Shown here: one piece after another, positions 1 through 6,657 of the stretch | Layout: every line of letters begins with the position of its first letter | Numbering within the stretch: position 1 is the stretch's first letter | NCBI GenBank assembly: GCA_964498785.1 | Contig: CAZCJL010000010.1 | Coordinates: forward strand, 1-64,000 | Source of the DNA: Mariaggregatimicrobium sp964498785 | GTDB taxonomy: Bacteria; Zhuqueibacterota; Zhuqueibacteria; Thermofontimicrobiales; Thiofontviventaceae | Length of the DNA stretch: 64,000 nt | Reading direction: 5' to 3' | Position numbers and translations under genes: made by a program | Notes under the pieces: model-generated | Seen by the model: only the letters and a program-made list of their open reading frames with translations | Database searches by the model: none | What the model was told of the DNA's origin: nothing

Positions 1-1
1 C

Positions 2-886
2 AGCAACCCCAGGTCCTATTGGGACTGGTATTCGATCGGCGGCAGGTGGCGCGGGATGTTCAAGATCCGGGGCGAAAGCCTGCGGTTGGAGAACGGCATC
101 GGGGAGCCCGGCGTGGGCGAGCTGATCGCCATGGAGAAGGGCGAGAGCCTCAAGACCTACTCCACGCGGGATGTCGACATCGTCCGTAAGGACCAGCTCG
201 ACTGGGAGGCCATGGAGGCCAAGGCCGAGGAGCAGGCTTTGCTCCATTACCGCGTCTATCGGGCGTTCTGGAATCAAGGCTGCCCGCACAACTTCAGGTT
301 CCAGGACCCGGAAGACGAGGACAAGTCGGAGTGGATGAATTTCAGCGTCGAGACTCTGGCCGAACATGTCGGGCTTTGCGACCGGGAGCGGAGCGGGGAG
401 GTCACCGAGGACAGCCCGTACTGGCAACACGTCCAGGACTACATCGCCGCAGGCAGCCTGCAGACAGCCATGCTCAAGCATGCGGACGCTGTGGAGAAGC
501 AGGCCGCCGAAGCCAAGACGGCGGGTCGGCCGAACTTCCTCTTCTCGAGCGAGTTCGTGCACACCCCGGAAGACCTGATCATCGGCGGTGTCGATGAGAT
601 CATCCGGTTCTTCTTCAGGGAAGCGACGCCCTACGTCCAGATCTTCAAGAAGTGCCCGGGCACCGCCGAGCAGTGGTGGACCGAGTTCAAGTGGAACTAT
701 CCGCTGATCTCCAGCTACGCCCTGCTCACCACCGACGGCGAATGGAAGGCTCCTGGCGAGATGGGCTGGTGGGGTTGCTCCAGCGACACGCTGGAGGACC
801 GGATCAAGCACGCGCGAGAGAAGGAGCAGTTCTTCCGCGACCTGCCGGACGAGACCTGGCTGGTCAACGTCGACTGCCACATCTGA
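2..886 (+). CDS. Uncharacterised phage protein, 5' end cut by window edge
   Basis: The frame is open to the left edge, with 294 residues visible, so the ATG at 56 is probably internal and the true start lies outside the window. Just before that ATG the frame reads YWDWYSIGGRW, a WDWY-IGGRW signature that I know from uncharacterised proteins of many tailed phages. The rest is a soluble, acidic, Trp-rich protein with WWGC near the C-terminus and no membrane segment. No enzyme motif is visible. The stop overlaps the ATG of the next small frame (TGATG). The family assignment rests on one motif; the function is unknown. Confidence 0.75.
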   Translation, partial: SNPRSYWDWYSIGGRWRGMFKIRGESLRLENGIGEPGVGELIAMEKGESLKTYSTRDVDIVRKDQLDWEAMEAKAEEQALLHYRVYRAFWNQGCPHNFRFQDPEDEDKSEWMNFSVETLAEHVGLCDRERSGEVTEDSPYWQHVQDYIAAGSLQTAMLKHADAVEKQAAEAKTAGRPNFLFSSEFVHTPEDLIIGGVDEIIRFFFREATPYVQIFKKCPGTAEQWWTEFKWNYPLISSYALLTTDGEWKAPGEMGWWGCSSDTLEDRIKHAREKEQFFRDLPDETWLVNVDCHI

Positions 887-1017
887 TGGTGAAGAACCGG
901 AAGGCGCTGGCTCTGCTCGTAAGAGCAGAACGAAACCATGCCGGGTCGAAGCAGGAACTAAACCGAGAGCGTGCTCACATACGCTCACAAATTAGAAAGC
1001 AGAAGAATCATGGGTGA
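886..1017 (+). CDS. Possible 43-residue basic peptide
   Basis: A short frame starts on an ATG overlapping the upstream stop (TGATG), a common translational-coupling arrangement in this genome. The product is strongly basic (Lys/Arg-rich, about 43 residues) with no recognisable domain. It overlaps the start of the next gene by 8 nt. It is supported only by position and coupling, and it may not be expressed. Confidence 0.35.
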   Translation: MVKNRKALALLVRAERNHAGSKQELNRERAHIRSQIRKQKNHG

Positions 1018-1330
1018 CATGGGCCCCCCGACCAAGCCCCGCACCGGGTACACGCTGGAGATCAACTTCGGCGACATCCCCGAGGAGTACCGCGAGATCC
1101 CGGAGCACACGCTCCACGCGATCCAGGCCTACGTCGAGCTCCGCCAGGCCGGCGGGCACTTCCTCAACGCCCTCCTGTCCAACGACCTGAGGGCGGCGGT
1201 GACCCACGCCGACCGCCAGCACCGGCAGTGCCTCTGCGCGCTGACCGTGCTGCTCTGCAACCGGGTCCCCGCGCACTGCTGGGGGTGTCCGCAGACCGTC
1301 GAGAGCTGGCTGCTGGGCGTGACCAAATGA
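1010..1330 (+). CDS. Small conserved phage protein (FLNALLSNDLRAAV type)
   Basis: A 106-residue protein. The centre reads IPEHTLHAIQAYVE, then GHFLNALLSNDLRAAV and AD, then CWGCPQTVESWL near the end. I recognise this layout (IPEHT, FLxAVLxNDLxxAVxxAD, WGxxxxVxxW) from a widespread family of small phage proteins of unknown function. The ATG at 1010 is preferred to an upstream GTG at 971 because it removes an unconserved leader; its ribosome site is weak. A second ATG lies three codons later. Confidence 0.75.
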   Translation: MGDMGPPTKPRTGYTLEINFGDIPEEYREIPEHTLHAIQAYVELRQAGGHFLNALLSNDLRAAVTHADRQHRQCLCALTVLLCNRVPAHCWGCPQTVESWLLGVTK

Positions 1331-1385
1331 ACTGGCCATAGCTGCCTCGGGGTCCTCCGTGACCGAACCCACCGCGAGGAACATC

Positions 1386-1649
1386 ATGACCGAAACACAG
1401 GAAGCGATCGAGACTCCGGTCAAGGAGCTGATCCACCAGACCAAGGCCGCGATCAAGGAGAAGGCCGAGGAGCAGAAGGCCGAGAAGCGGGTCTACCGCT
1501 CCGATCACCGCCTGCTGCCGGAGGGCACGCCCGCCTACCGGCTGCAGTGGTCGCTCCAGGCCCGGGCGGCCGAGATCACCCGGCTGCTGGTCTACTACCA
1601 CCAGCTCCGGGAGACGGGGAAGCAGAGTTCGCATTTCTACCGGGACTGA
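1386..1649 (+). CDS. Unknown 87-residue charged helical protein
   Basis: The start ATG is preceded by GAGGA with 5 nt spacing; an upstream in-frame GTG at 1359 lacks this. The N-terminal half is Glu/Lys-rich and predicted helical (KEKAEEQKAEK), followed by a more conserved-looking part with LPEGTPAYRLQW and a short helical C-terminus. No enzymatic motif or membrane segment is seen. It lies in a run of small accessory genes and its role cannot be inferred. Confidence 0.6.
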   Translation: MTETQEAIETPVKELIHQTKAAIKEKAEEQKAEKRVYRSDHRLLPEGTPAYRLQWSLQARAAEITRLLVYYHQLRETGKQSSHFYRD

Positions 1650-1655
1650 GCTCGG

Positions 1656-1661
1656 TAAAAT
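1656..1661 (+). promoter_or_regulatory. Candidate -10 box of a leaderless promoter
   Basis: TAAAAT lies exactly 6 nt before the ATG at 1668, the same distance as in the promoters in front of 54132, 55658 and 61435. There is no Shine-Dalgarno sequence before that ATG. The -35 region at a 17-nt spacing (ATTTCT) is a poor match, so this is the weakest of the four. Confidence 0.4.
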
Positions 1662-1667
1662 CTGGCC

Positions 1668-1844
1668 ATGGACTGCAAATACAAGCTCCACGGTCAGTGC
1701 CACAACGCTCGGAACGCACGCCGCCCTCGTTGCACGCACGACGAGGGCGGTGAGTGCGATTTTCGTGCGTTGGTCATACGGCCCCGGCTCACCGAGTCGG
1801 AGCGACTGGAGACGATCGAGGACGAAGAGGAATGTGATGAGTGA
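1668..1844 (+). CDS. Small cysteine-rich, probable zinc-binding protein (58 aa)
   Basis: A 58-residue protein with Cys at 3, 11, 22 and 30 and nearby His residues in a basic N-terminal half, followed by a very acidic tail (ETIEDEEECDE). The Cys/His spacing suggests one small zinc-binding knot of unknown role. The start is the ATG 6 nt after a TAAAAT box, with no ribosome site, so a leaderless transcript is possible. The 3' end overlaps the next frame by 8 nt (ATGAGTGA). Confidence 0.5.
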   Translation: MDCKYKLHGQCHNARNARRPRCTHDEGGECDFRALVIRPRLTESERLETIEDEEECDE

Positions 1845-1935
1845 ACGATCGCACGTGGCCCTGACCGCGTGCTTCTACTGCGGGGAGGGCAACGAGATCC
1901 TCCTCGCCACCCGGTACCGTCGATCGGCAGCCTGA
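1837..1935 (+). pseudogene. Truncated small zinc-finger phage protein (32 aa)
   Basis: The product begins with SERSHVALTACFYCGEGNEILLATRY. This resembles the N-terminus of a small phage family in which CxYCGExxxILLxTR is normally followed by a second CxxC some 20-30 residues later. Here the frame stops after 32 residues and the second pair is missing, so it looks truncated. It could alternatively be a genuine short form. The family likeness is from memory. Confidence 0.4.
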
Positions 1936-2039
1936 TGAAGTTCAGCGGCGGTCACCTGGACCCCCGCGAAGCCCAACGCCTGCTCGACGTGATCAGGAAG
2001 GTGAGGGACTACGAGTTGCGGCTGGCGGACCATGTCTGA
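1935..2039 (+). CDS. Possible 34-residue peptide
   Basis: The ATG overlaps the preceding stop (TGATG). The peptide is helical-looking with no recognisable motif. It ends 29 nt before the convergent 3' end of the terminase gene. Support is only translational coupling. Confidence 0.3.
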   Translation: MKFSGGHLDPREAQRLLDVIRKVRDYELRLADHV

Positions 2040-2068
2040 CGGCAGCCTGGCTGAGGAGCGGACTGCAG

Positions 2069-5056
2069 CTAGTTGCGGTCGATGAAGGCCTCGGCCATCT
2101 TCGGCCAGGCGTTGGCCCGGTGGAACAGGGCCATGCACGCGAAGTTGATCGCGTGGACGATGTCGTCCGTCCGACGGGCGGAGCGCTTCACCAGCCGAGT
2201 CGGGCTGCCGCGGGGGTTCTCCGTCACCTCTTCGTAGATGTGGAGGAAGTCCCGCAGGTGATCCTCGAGCCACGGCTGGTGGGCAGGCAACCGGACGACG
2301 CCCCGCTTGATCAGCTCGCAGAGCAGGAGGATCGAGCGGGGCTTGTCCAGGGAGTAGCTGGAGCGCACGCCGCCGTGCGCCGGCTTCTCGTAGAAGACGA
2401 TCGGTCGGCGGGGCGACGCCACGCAGTAGGTGAAGGGGCAGGTCAGTTCACGGGGCCAGCCAAGGGCCCGCATCGCGTTCTCCTGCACGTTCCCCTGGCC
2501 CCCGTAGTCCAGCGCCACCCAGTCGCACTGGGCCTCGGCCGCGACGTTCACCGCCATCTCCGGCTCGTGCGAGCTGTCGATGGTGTAGGGCACCTTGTGC
2601 AGCCACCGGATGTCGATGCAGCCGTCGGCCGTGATGCCGGCCAGGGCCATGGCCGTGTTCGAGATGAAGTCGTCGGAGTCCGTCGGCTTCTCCTTGCCCC
2701 GGCCGCCCCAGTCGATGCCGAGCGCCGTCATCGGATAGCGCGAGGCCTCGAACCGCAGGCTGCCAGGCTGGAGCGGCGGGCAGACGCACGCGTCCTCCAC
2801 CTGCTGCTTGGTGATGATCTTGGCGCCGATATCGTAGGACTCGCCCAGGACCTCGTTGAAGAAGATGTAGGCCGGCTTGTCCCGCTGAATCTCCTTGAGC
2901 ACCGTCCAGGCGGGCGGGCTCTCGTAGTGCATGGGCAGGATGGGCTGCGGGACGTGGTACCCGGCGAACGTCAGCTGGCGCTCGGGGTAGTCGTGGACCC
3001 AGAACCCGATGCGGGAGTCGACCGGCTTCCCGCACTTCGCACAGACCAGGGTCAGGTCGCCCAGCATGTTCAGGAGGTCGCCCTCGTCGCCCTTCGCCCC
3101 GGCCACGCACCGGTTCTCGTGCCTGCAATTCAGGCAGGGGATGTACCAGTGGGCCTGGCTCGAGTCCTCCCACAGGAGGTGGGCCGTGTTGTCGAAGGTC
3201 TTGGGCGTGCCGGTGTAGCGAACGATCTTGTAGCGCGAGGCGCCCATGCACTGTTCGATGACCGGCAGGTCGCTGACGTCCATGTCCTGCATCTCGTCGC
3301 AGTTGCGCACCAGGACATTAGCAGCGAACAGCGTGTGGTTTTCTCGCAGACACACGTCGTAGACGGGCTTCTCGCCTATGTACTCGATACCTGTGACTTC
3401 AGCTGCTCGGAGCGGCGCTTCCGCCACTCCCTGCGATACGCCAACTGCTTCGCGTGCCGCTCCGGGTCGCTGCGAACGCGTCGCTGCTTCTCCCGACCTC
3501 GAGCGCGTTCGGCCTCGAGGTTCTGCTGGTAGCGCTCCCGCGTGCGCGAGTTCTTCGTCTCGCGGTTCTCGGACCGTGCCATGTGCCGCTGGTTGCGCTG
3601 ACGCCCCTGCCAGCGTAAGCAGTCGGGGGAGCCGCAGACAGCGTTCACCCCACCGACCTGGTTGTTCTTGGCCTGGAACTCCGTCCCACAGCTCGGACAG
3701 GTCAGCGTCGGAGGGGCTGGAGTGGGCTGGATCTTGTAGCGCATCGAGTCGACGACGTACGGACTCAGCTGCTCGGCCAGCCTCCGTAGTCCGGCGAGGG
3801 ACAGCCGTACAGACCAATACTTTCCCCGCTCGCTCGACACTGAAGCGTCGAACCCCATCGAGGTCAACCAGGACGCTATCAGCTGGTTCTCCTCGTGCGA
3901 GAAGCCCTGCGTGTTCAGCACCCCGTGTGTCCGACCGCAGTGGCCGTCGTCCATCCAGGCCCAGGCCAGCCCCTCCAGGGTCAGCTGTTCCAGCCACGCT
4001 GCCGTTACCCGCTTCTTCCCGCCCGGGTAGCACAGCGCCCAGATCGGCTCGAACAGCTCGGTCGTCAGAGTGGTGAAGGCCCAGGTGGTGGACCCGTGAC
4101 CTCGGTTCACGAGCTGTTTGGGTGGCGTGCGTACCAGCTCCCTGAGAGCCTGGTACTTCGCCGTCAGATACTCGCGTTGAGGCTCCCCCTGAGCTGCCCG
4201 GTAGCGCGGACGTAGACCGGTTTTGGACATGTTCCCGTCGCCTAGCAATGTGCCCAGGATCAGCTGCTGCTGCGATGAGGTCAGCGACACAACACCAGCC
4301 TGACTCAGTCGCGATGATTTCATGGTCTGACACCTCCAGGGTATCGCCGGACGCCAGGGAGAGGCGCCATACAGGCCGCACACCTTGCATCACGACGCGC
4401 GATACCTCGTTAGAGGTTATTCCACGCTCACTGCAGCTCAAGATCTGATCACCGGCTTGCAGATATTCTACCTGGCGCGTGCTGCCGTCGGCCATGGTCA
4501 CGGGAGTGCCGGCCGCCAGGCAGTCGATCTCGTCGGCCGGGATGCCGCGGACGCGCGACGGGTCGCCCGAGCTGTAGGAGTAGTAGAGCGTCGACCGGTT
4601 GCCCAGCGACCGCTGCAGGACGCTGTCCGTCTTCAGGTCCCCGACCAGCTTGTGGCGGATGGGGGACGCGACGATGAACGGCCGCACGTAGTTGTGGCTG
4701 AACTTGCGCACCTGCTCGTAGAGCGGCATGACCGTCAGGATGTTGTAGTCGGGCTGGATCCGCGCCCGCAGGATCTGCGACGCGGCCTGGGAGGTCGATT
4801 TTGACACCTGACGCCCGCACATCAGCATCATGCGGCGGGCCACGTTCTTCATCTTGAAGAACGGCTCGAACATGAAGTGCGACCAGTTCAGCGAGTAGGG
4901 CTGGGAGCGCAGATTGAAGATGAACGGCAGGAGCGGGGCGACGGAGCCCCCCTCTTGCAGCGTGGGCATGAACCGCTGAATCAGCTGCTGGACCTGACGG
5001 TCGTTCTGCGGGCGCCGCTGGAGGGAGGTGCCGGGCGGAAGTGCTAGCTGGGCCAT
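2069..5056 (-). CDS. terL: Terminase large subunit with in-frame intein
   Basis: The packaging ATPase-nuclease that cuts and pumps phage DNA into proheads. The 995-residue frame consists of about 588 residues of terminase (exteins) plus a 407-residue intein at residues 179-585. Extein motifs: Walker A-like GRQVSKST (81-88); Walker B, rebuilt by splicing as EID-CDEMQD; zinc-ribbon cysteines (CLNC, CAKC); and an RNase H-like nuclease with GIDWGG, VALDYGGQGN and a late DD. The zinc ribbons and layout suggest the GpA-like branch. It is the only large minus-strand gene, convergent with the small genes at 1-2040 and divergent from 5269. No terminase small subunit is recognised nearby. Confidence 0.9.
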   Translation of the reverse strand: MAQLALPPGTSLQRRPQNDRQVQQLIQRFMPTLQEGGSVAPLLPFIFNLRSQPYSLNWSHFMFEPFFKMKNVARRMMLMCGRQVSKSTSQAASQILRARIQPDYNILTVMPLYEQVRKFSHNYVRPFIVASPIRHKLVGDLKTDSVLQRSLGNRSTLYYSYSSGDPSRVRGIPADEIDCLAAGTPVTMADGSTRQVEYLQAGDQILSCSERGITSNEVSRVVMQGVRPVWRLSLASGDTLEVSDHEIIATESGWCCVADLIAAAADPGHIARRREHVQNRSTSALPGSSGGASTRVSDGEVPGSQGAGTHATQTAREPRSRVHHLGLHHSDDRAVRADLGAVLPGREEAGNGSVAGTADPGGAGLGLDGRRPLRSDTRGAEHAGLLARGEPADSVLVDLDGVRRFSVERAGKVLVCTAVPRRTTEAGRAAESVRRRLDALQDPAHSSPSDADLSELWDGVPGQEQPGRWGERCLRLPRLLTLAGASAQPAAHGTVREPRDEELAHAGALPAEPRGRTRSRSGEAATRSQRPGAAREAVGVSQGVAEAPLRAAEVTGIEYIGEKPVYDVCLRENHTLFAANVLVRNCDEMQDMDVSDLPVIEQCMGASRYKIVRYTGTPKTFDNTAHLLWEDSSQAHWYIPCLNCRHENRCVAGAKGDEGDLLNMLGDLTLVCAKCGKPVDSRIGFWVHDYPERQLTFAGYHVPQPILPMHYESPPAWTVLKEIQRDKPAYIFFNEVLGESYDIGAKIITKQQVEDACVCPPLQPGSLRFEASRYPMTALGIDWGGRGKEKPTDSDDFISNTAMALAGITADGCIDIRWLHKVPYTIDSSHEPEMAVNVAAEAQCDWVALDYGGQGNVQENAMRALGWPRELTCPFTYCVASPRRPIVFYEKPAHGGVRSSYSLDKPRSILLLCELIKRGVVRLPAHQPWLEDHLRDFLHIYEEVTENPRGSPTRLVKRSARRTDDIVHAINFACMALFHRANAWPKMAEAFIDRN
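3302..4522 (-). other. Intein in the terminase Walker B motif
   Basis: A protein-splicing element of 407 residues. Its N-terminal block starts CLAAGTPVTMADG, with the B block around TLEVSDHEIIATESGW; its C-terminal block reads NHTLFAANVLVRN, followed by Cys as first residue of the C-extein. Both blocks are in the terminase frame. The penultimate residue is Arg, not the usual His. The insertion splits EID/CDEMQD, the ATPase Walker B, so unspliced protein should be inactive. Between the blocks the host frame reads low-complexity, non-conserved sequence, because the endonuclease there is encoded in another frame. Confidence 0.88.
3376..4323 (-). CDS. LAGLIDADG homing endonuclease nested out of frame in the intein
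   Basis: A 315-residue protein encoded in the +1 frame relative to the terminase/intein frame. LAGLIDADG motif 1 is LILGTLLGDGN (about residue 20 on) and motif 2 is LAWAWMDDGH; a CPSC...CGSPDC zinc finger and a very basic C-terminal tail follow. The start ATG at 4323 is preceded by a strong Shine-Dalgarno GGAGGT with 8 nt spacing, which lies inside codons for the intein B block. It stops within the intein C-terminal block. The expected role is cutting intein-less terminase genes to spread the element. The alternative is two compensating indels in an ancestral fused intein-endonuclease. Confidence 0.82.
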   Translation of the reverse strand: MKSSRLSQAGVVSLTSSQQQLILGTLLGDGNMSKTGLRPRYRAAQGEPQREYLTAKYQALRELVRTPPKQLVNRGHGSTTWAFTTLTTELFEPIWALCYPGGKKRVTAAWLEQLTLEGLAWAWMDDGHCGRTHGVLNTQGFSHEENQLIASWLTSMGFDASVSSERGKYWSVRLSLAGLRRLAEQLSPYVVDSMRYKIQPTPAPPTLTCPSCGTEFQAKNNQVGGVNAVCGSPDCLRWQGRQRNQRHMARSENRETKNSRTRERYQQNLEAERARGREKQRRVRSDPERHAKQLAYRREWRKRRSEQLKSQVSST

Positions 5057-5268
5057 AGCCCGATCACCATATCCTCATCACCGCTTTTCACAACAACGAC
5101 CATGACATGAGCTTAGTGGACGTACTCTCGATCTACGCTCCCTACTAGCCGCGCGGCCGCCTGAAATCTGTCCGCGCGGACACAATCTTCAGGGCTGAGA
5201 CCTGAAGCTGCCCGGTGAGCACCCCGGCAACCGCCGGGCAGCCACCTTCCCGGGGCAAAGGACTTGGC
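5057..5268 (+). promoter_or_regulatory. Divergent intergenic/leader region with palindrome and hairpins
   Basis: A 212-nt region between the divergent terminase and the gene at 5269. It holds one copy of the dispersed palindrome (5169-5182), directly followed by a hairpin CTTCAGG/CCTGAAG (5187-5207) and a CTGCCCGG/CCGGGCAG pair further on. Promoters for both directions would be expected here; I see no convincing -35/-10 pair. Confidence 0.4.
5169..5182. repeat. Dispersed palindrome TGTCCGCGCGGACA, copy 1
   Basis: Perfect 14-bp palindrome in the leader of the gene at 5269, 87 nt before its ATG. It is identical to six other copies in the window. Likely a binding site for a dimeric protein. Confidence 0.75.
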
Positions 5269-5511
5269 ATGTCCGCCCGACGACCCGGGGCGCGCCCGCG
5301 GCGCCCGAACTACCTGACCGCTCTCAATGCGGTCTTTTCCGTGCTCTTGACCCTTGGTGTCCTGATGCTGATCGTAGCAGTAGTGGGTGCGGCCGGCCGC
5401 TTTGTGGCGAAGGTCGTGCCCGCGCTTCTGGCCATAATTGTAGTCTATGTACCCGCGGCGTATGCTTTCGTCGGGGTCGTGCACTTCTACCTTTGGCTAC
5501 GAGATCGCTAG
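5269..5511 (+). CDS. Small two-helix membrane protein (80 aa)
   Basis: A basic N-terminus (ARRPGARPRRPN) is followed by two hydrophobic segments, roughly residues 22-42 and 48-70, ending in a short charged tail. It is therefore an integral inner-membrane protein, probably with the N-terminus inside by the positive-inside rule. The ATG at 5269 has AAAGGA upstream and is preferred to an in-frame GTG at 5215. A holin-like role is conceivable, but no lysin gene is seen nearby. A terminator-like hairpin follows at 5539. Confidence 0.65.
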   Translation: MSARRPGARPRRPNYLTALNAVFSVLLTLGVLMLIVAVVGAAGRFVAKVVPALLAIIVVYVPAAYAFVGVVHFYLWLRDR

Positions 5512-5538
5512 ACGCCGACGATCAGCTGACCAGGGTCC

Positions 5539-5568
5539 AGAGGGGCTGGGCGAGACCCAGCCCTCTTT
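5539..5568 (+). terminator. Rho-independent terminator
   Basis: The arms AGAGGGGCTGGG and CCCAGCCCTCT (one bulged G) enclose a short loop and are followed by TTTTCTT. It sits between the membrane-protein gene and the GTG start at 5587. Confidence 0.7.
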
Positions 5569-5586
5569 TCTTGATGGAGGACCGTC

Positions 5587-6405
5587 GTGGATGATCAACG
5601 ACCGGAGGTCCGTGACCCCGTGGGCCTGCTCGCGTGGTACCGACGCCGGTTCTACCCGGCGGAGAGCGAGGGCCCCTTCGAGTGGGACCGGCTCTATGGG
5701 CTCCTGACCTCCTGGCAGAACGAGTTCAACAGGCTGAACGGCCGGCCGTGCCTCGGGCTGCGCTTCATGCACCTCGAGCAGCCCGGTCGCCAATACTGCT
5801 ACCAGCCGTTCTGCCCGACATGCTGGCACCGACGCCAGGCAGACATCCTCACCGCTCTCCGGCTCTGCGGGTCGTGGCCCTGCCCGTACCTCAGGGAGAC
5901 GTGGTGGGTGAAATGGGACGAGGAGCTCCACCCGCTGCTCGTCCGTCGGTTCAAGGCCCGCAAGAGCGACGCCTACCGGCTCCTGGCCTACACGCTGAAC
6001 GTCGAGGCCCAGGCGCCGGTCCTGACCTACGAGGAGCAGCGGTCGGATCCCGAGTTCCACGGAGAGCTTTCCTACCAGCTGCTCGGGCTGTTCATGGCTG
6101 AGCGGCAGGTCAGGGATCTGGGTACGATCGAGGGTCTGGGGCCTGACCAGGCACACGTCTACCAGGGCCAGGAGCTGGTTGGCATCATCAACCGTCAGAC
6201 GGTCGATGACTTGCCAGGAGCGTGGCTCAGCCACCTCAGGCACCCGTGGGACTACAGGCAGCACGGGATTTTCGAGAGGTATGTCCGGAGATTCAGATCG
6301 GAATGGCCCACAGGCAGAAGTTGGGCCTACGTCTCCAAATCCCGGACATTCTACGAGAGAGAAAGTGCTTCCACGCAGGACGTCCCCGGACATTCTACGA
6401 GATAG
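5587..6405 (+). CDS. Unknown 272-residue protein next to iteron-like repeats
   Basis: The GTG start has GGAGG 6 nt upstream. The protein is Trp/Tyr-rich with a CYQPFCPTCWHRR stretch (Cys triplet plus His, probable metal site) near residues 72-85 and no other known motif. Its 3' end runs into the 18-bp direct repeats starting at 6343, which encode part of its C-terminus. Proximity to these repeats would suit a replication initiator or a repeat-binding protein, but nothing in the protein proves it. Confidence 0.6.
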   Translation: MDDQRPEVRDPVGLLAWYRRRFYPAESEGPFEWDRLYGLLTSWQNEFNRLNGRPCLGLRFMHLEQPGRQYCYQPFCPTCWHRRQADILTALRLCGSWPCPYLRETWWVKWDEELHPLLVRRFKARKSDAYRLLAYTLNVEAQAPVLTYEEQRSDPEFHGELSYQLLGLFMAERQVRDLGTIEGLGPDQAHVYQGQELVGIINRQTVDDLPGAWLSHLRHPWDYRQHGIFERYVRRFRSEWPTGRSWAYVSKSRTFYERESASTQDVPGHSTR

Positions 6406-6468
6406 GGCACGACGTAATTCTGCTACTAACCACCATACGCGCTTGAAACGCGGACATTCTACGAGAGA
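6343..6468 (+). repeat. Three spaced 18-bp direct repeats
   Basis: CGGACATTCTACGAGAGA occurs at 6343-6360 and 6451-6468, and with one change (GATA) at 6387-6404. A fourth, diverged copy (CGGACATTTGGGGAGAGA) at 6515 begins the inverted repeat downstream. The unequal spacing (44, 64 and 64 nt) excludes a CRISPR array. They resemble iterons or operator repeats. Confidence 0.7.
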
Positions 6469-6510
6469 GGACGACACTTTTCAGGCGTGTCGCAACCGGT
6501 TGCGAGGTAC

Positions 6511-6612
6511 TCCCCGGACATTTGGGGAGAGACTTCGTAGGCTTTCCCCTTCTCTCGCTGCGCTCGTTAGGGGAAAGACCTCCCGTAAGGGCTCTCGTCA
6601 AATGTCCGGGGA
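6511..6612 (+). repeat. Nested inverted-repeat element (possible structured RNA or origin)
   Basis: The outer arms TCCCCGGACATTT (6511-6523) and AAATGTCCGGGGA (6600-6612) are a perfect 13-bp inverted repeat. Inside, CTTTCCCCT (6542-6550) pairs perfectly with AGGGGAAAG (6570-6578). The element lies between the gene ending at 6405 and the ATG at 6658, and its outer arm contains the core of the direct repeats. The non-coding gap 6406-6657 holds nothing else visible. Confidence 0.7.
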
Positions 6613-6657
6613 AGCAAAACCCGAGTCGATAACGACTCTAAACCTGAGGAGACGTCC

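Noticed and set aside
3378..4076. Plus-strand frames across the terminase/intein
   Set aside because: Ser/Arg-rich, no motif; shadows of the minus-strand intein and endonuclease.
3376..4323. Treating the endonuclease frame as a sequencing frameshift only
   Set aside because: It has its own ATG with a strong, correctly spaced Shine-Dalgarno sequence and a stop, while the host frame stays open across the whole intein; kept as alternative but not preferred.
5269..5511. Holin
   Set aside because: Two membrane helices fit, but no endolysin is nearby; annotated only as a membrane protein.
6343..6532. CRISPR array
   Set aside because: Repeats are 18 bp with unequal spacing (44, 64 and 64 nt), one copy diverged, and no cas genes are present.
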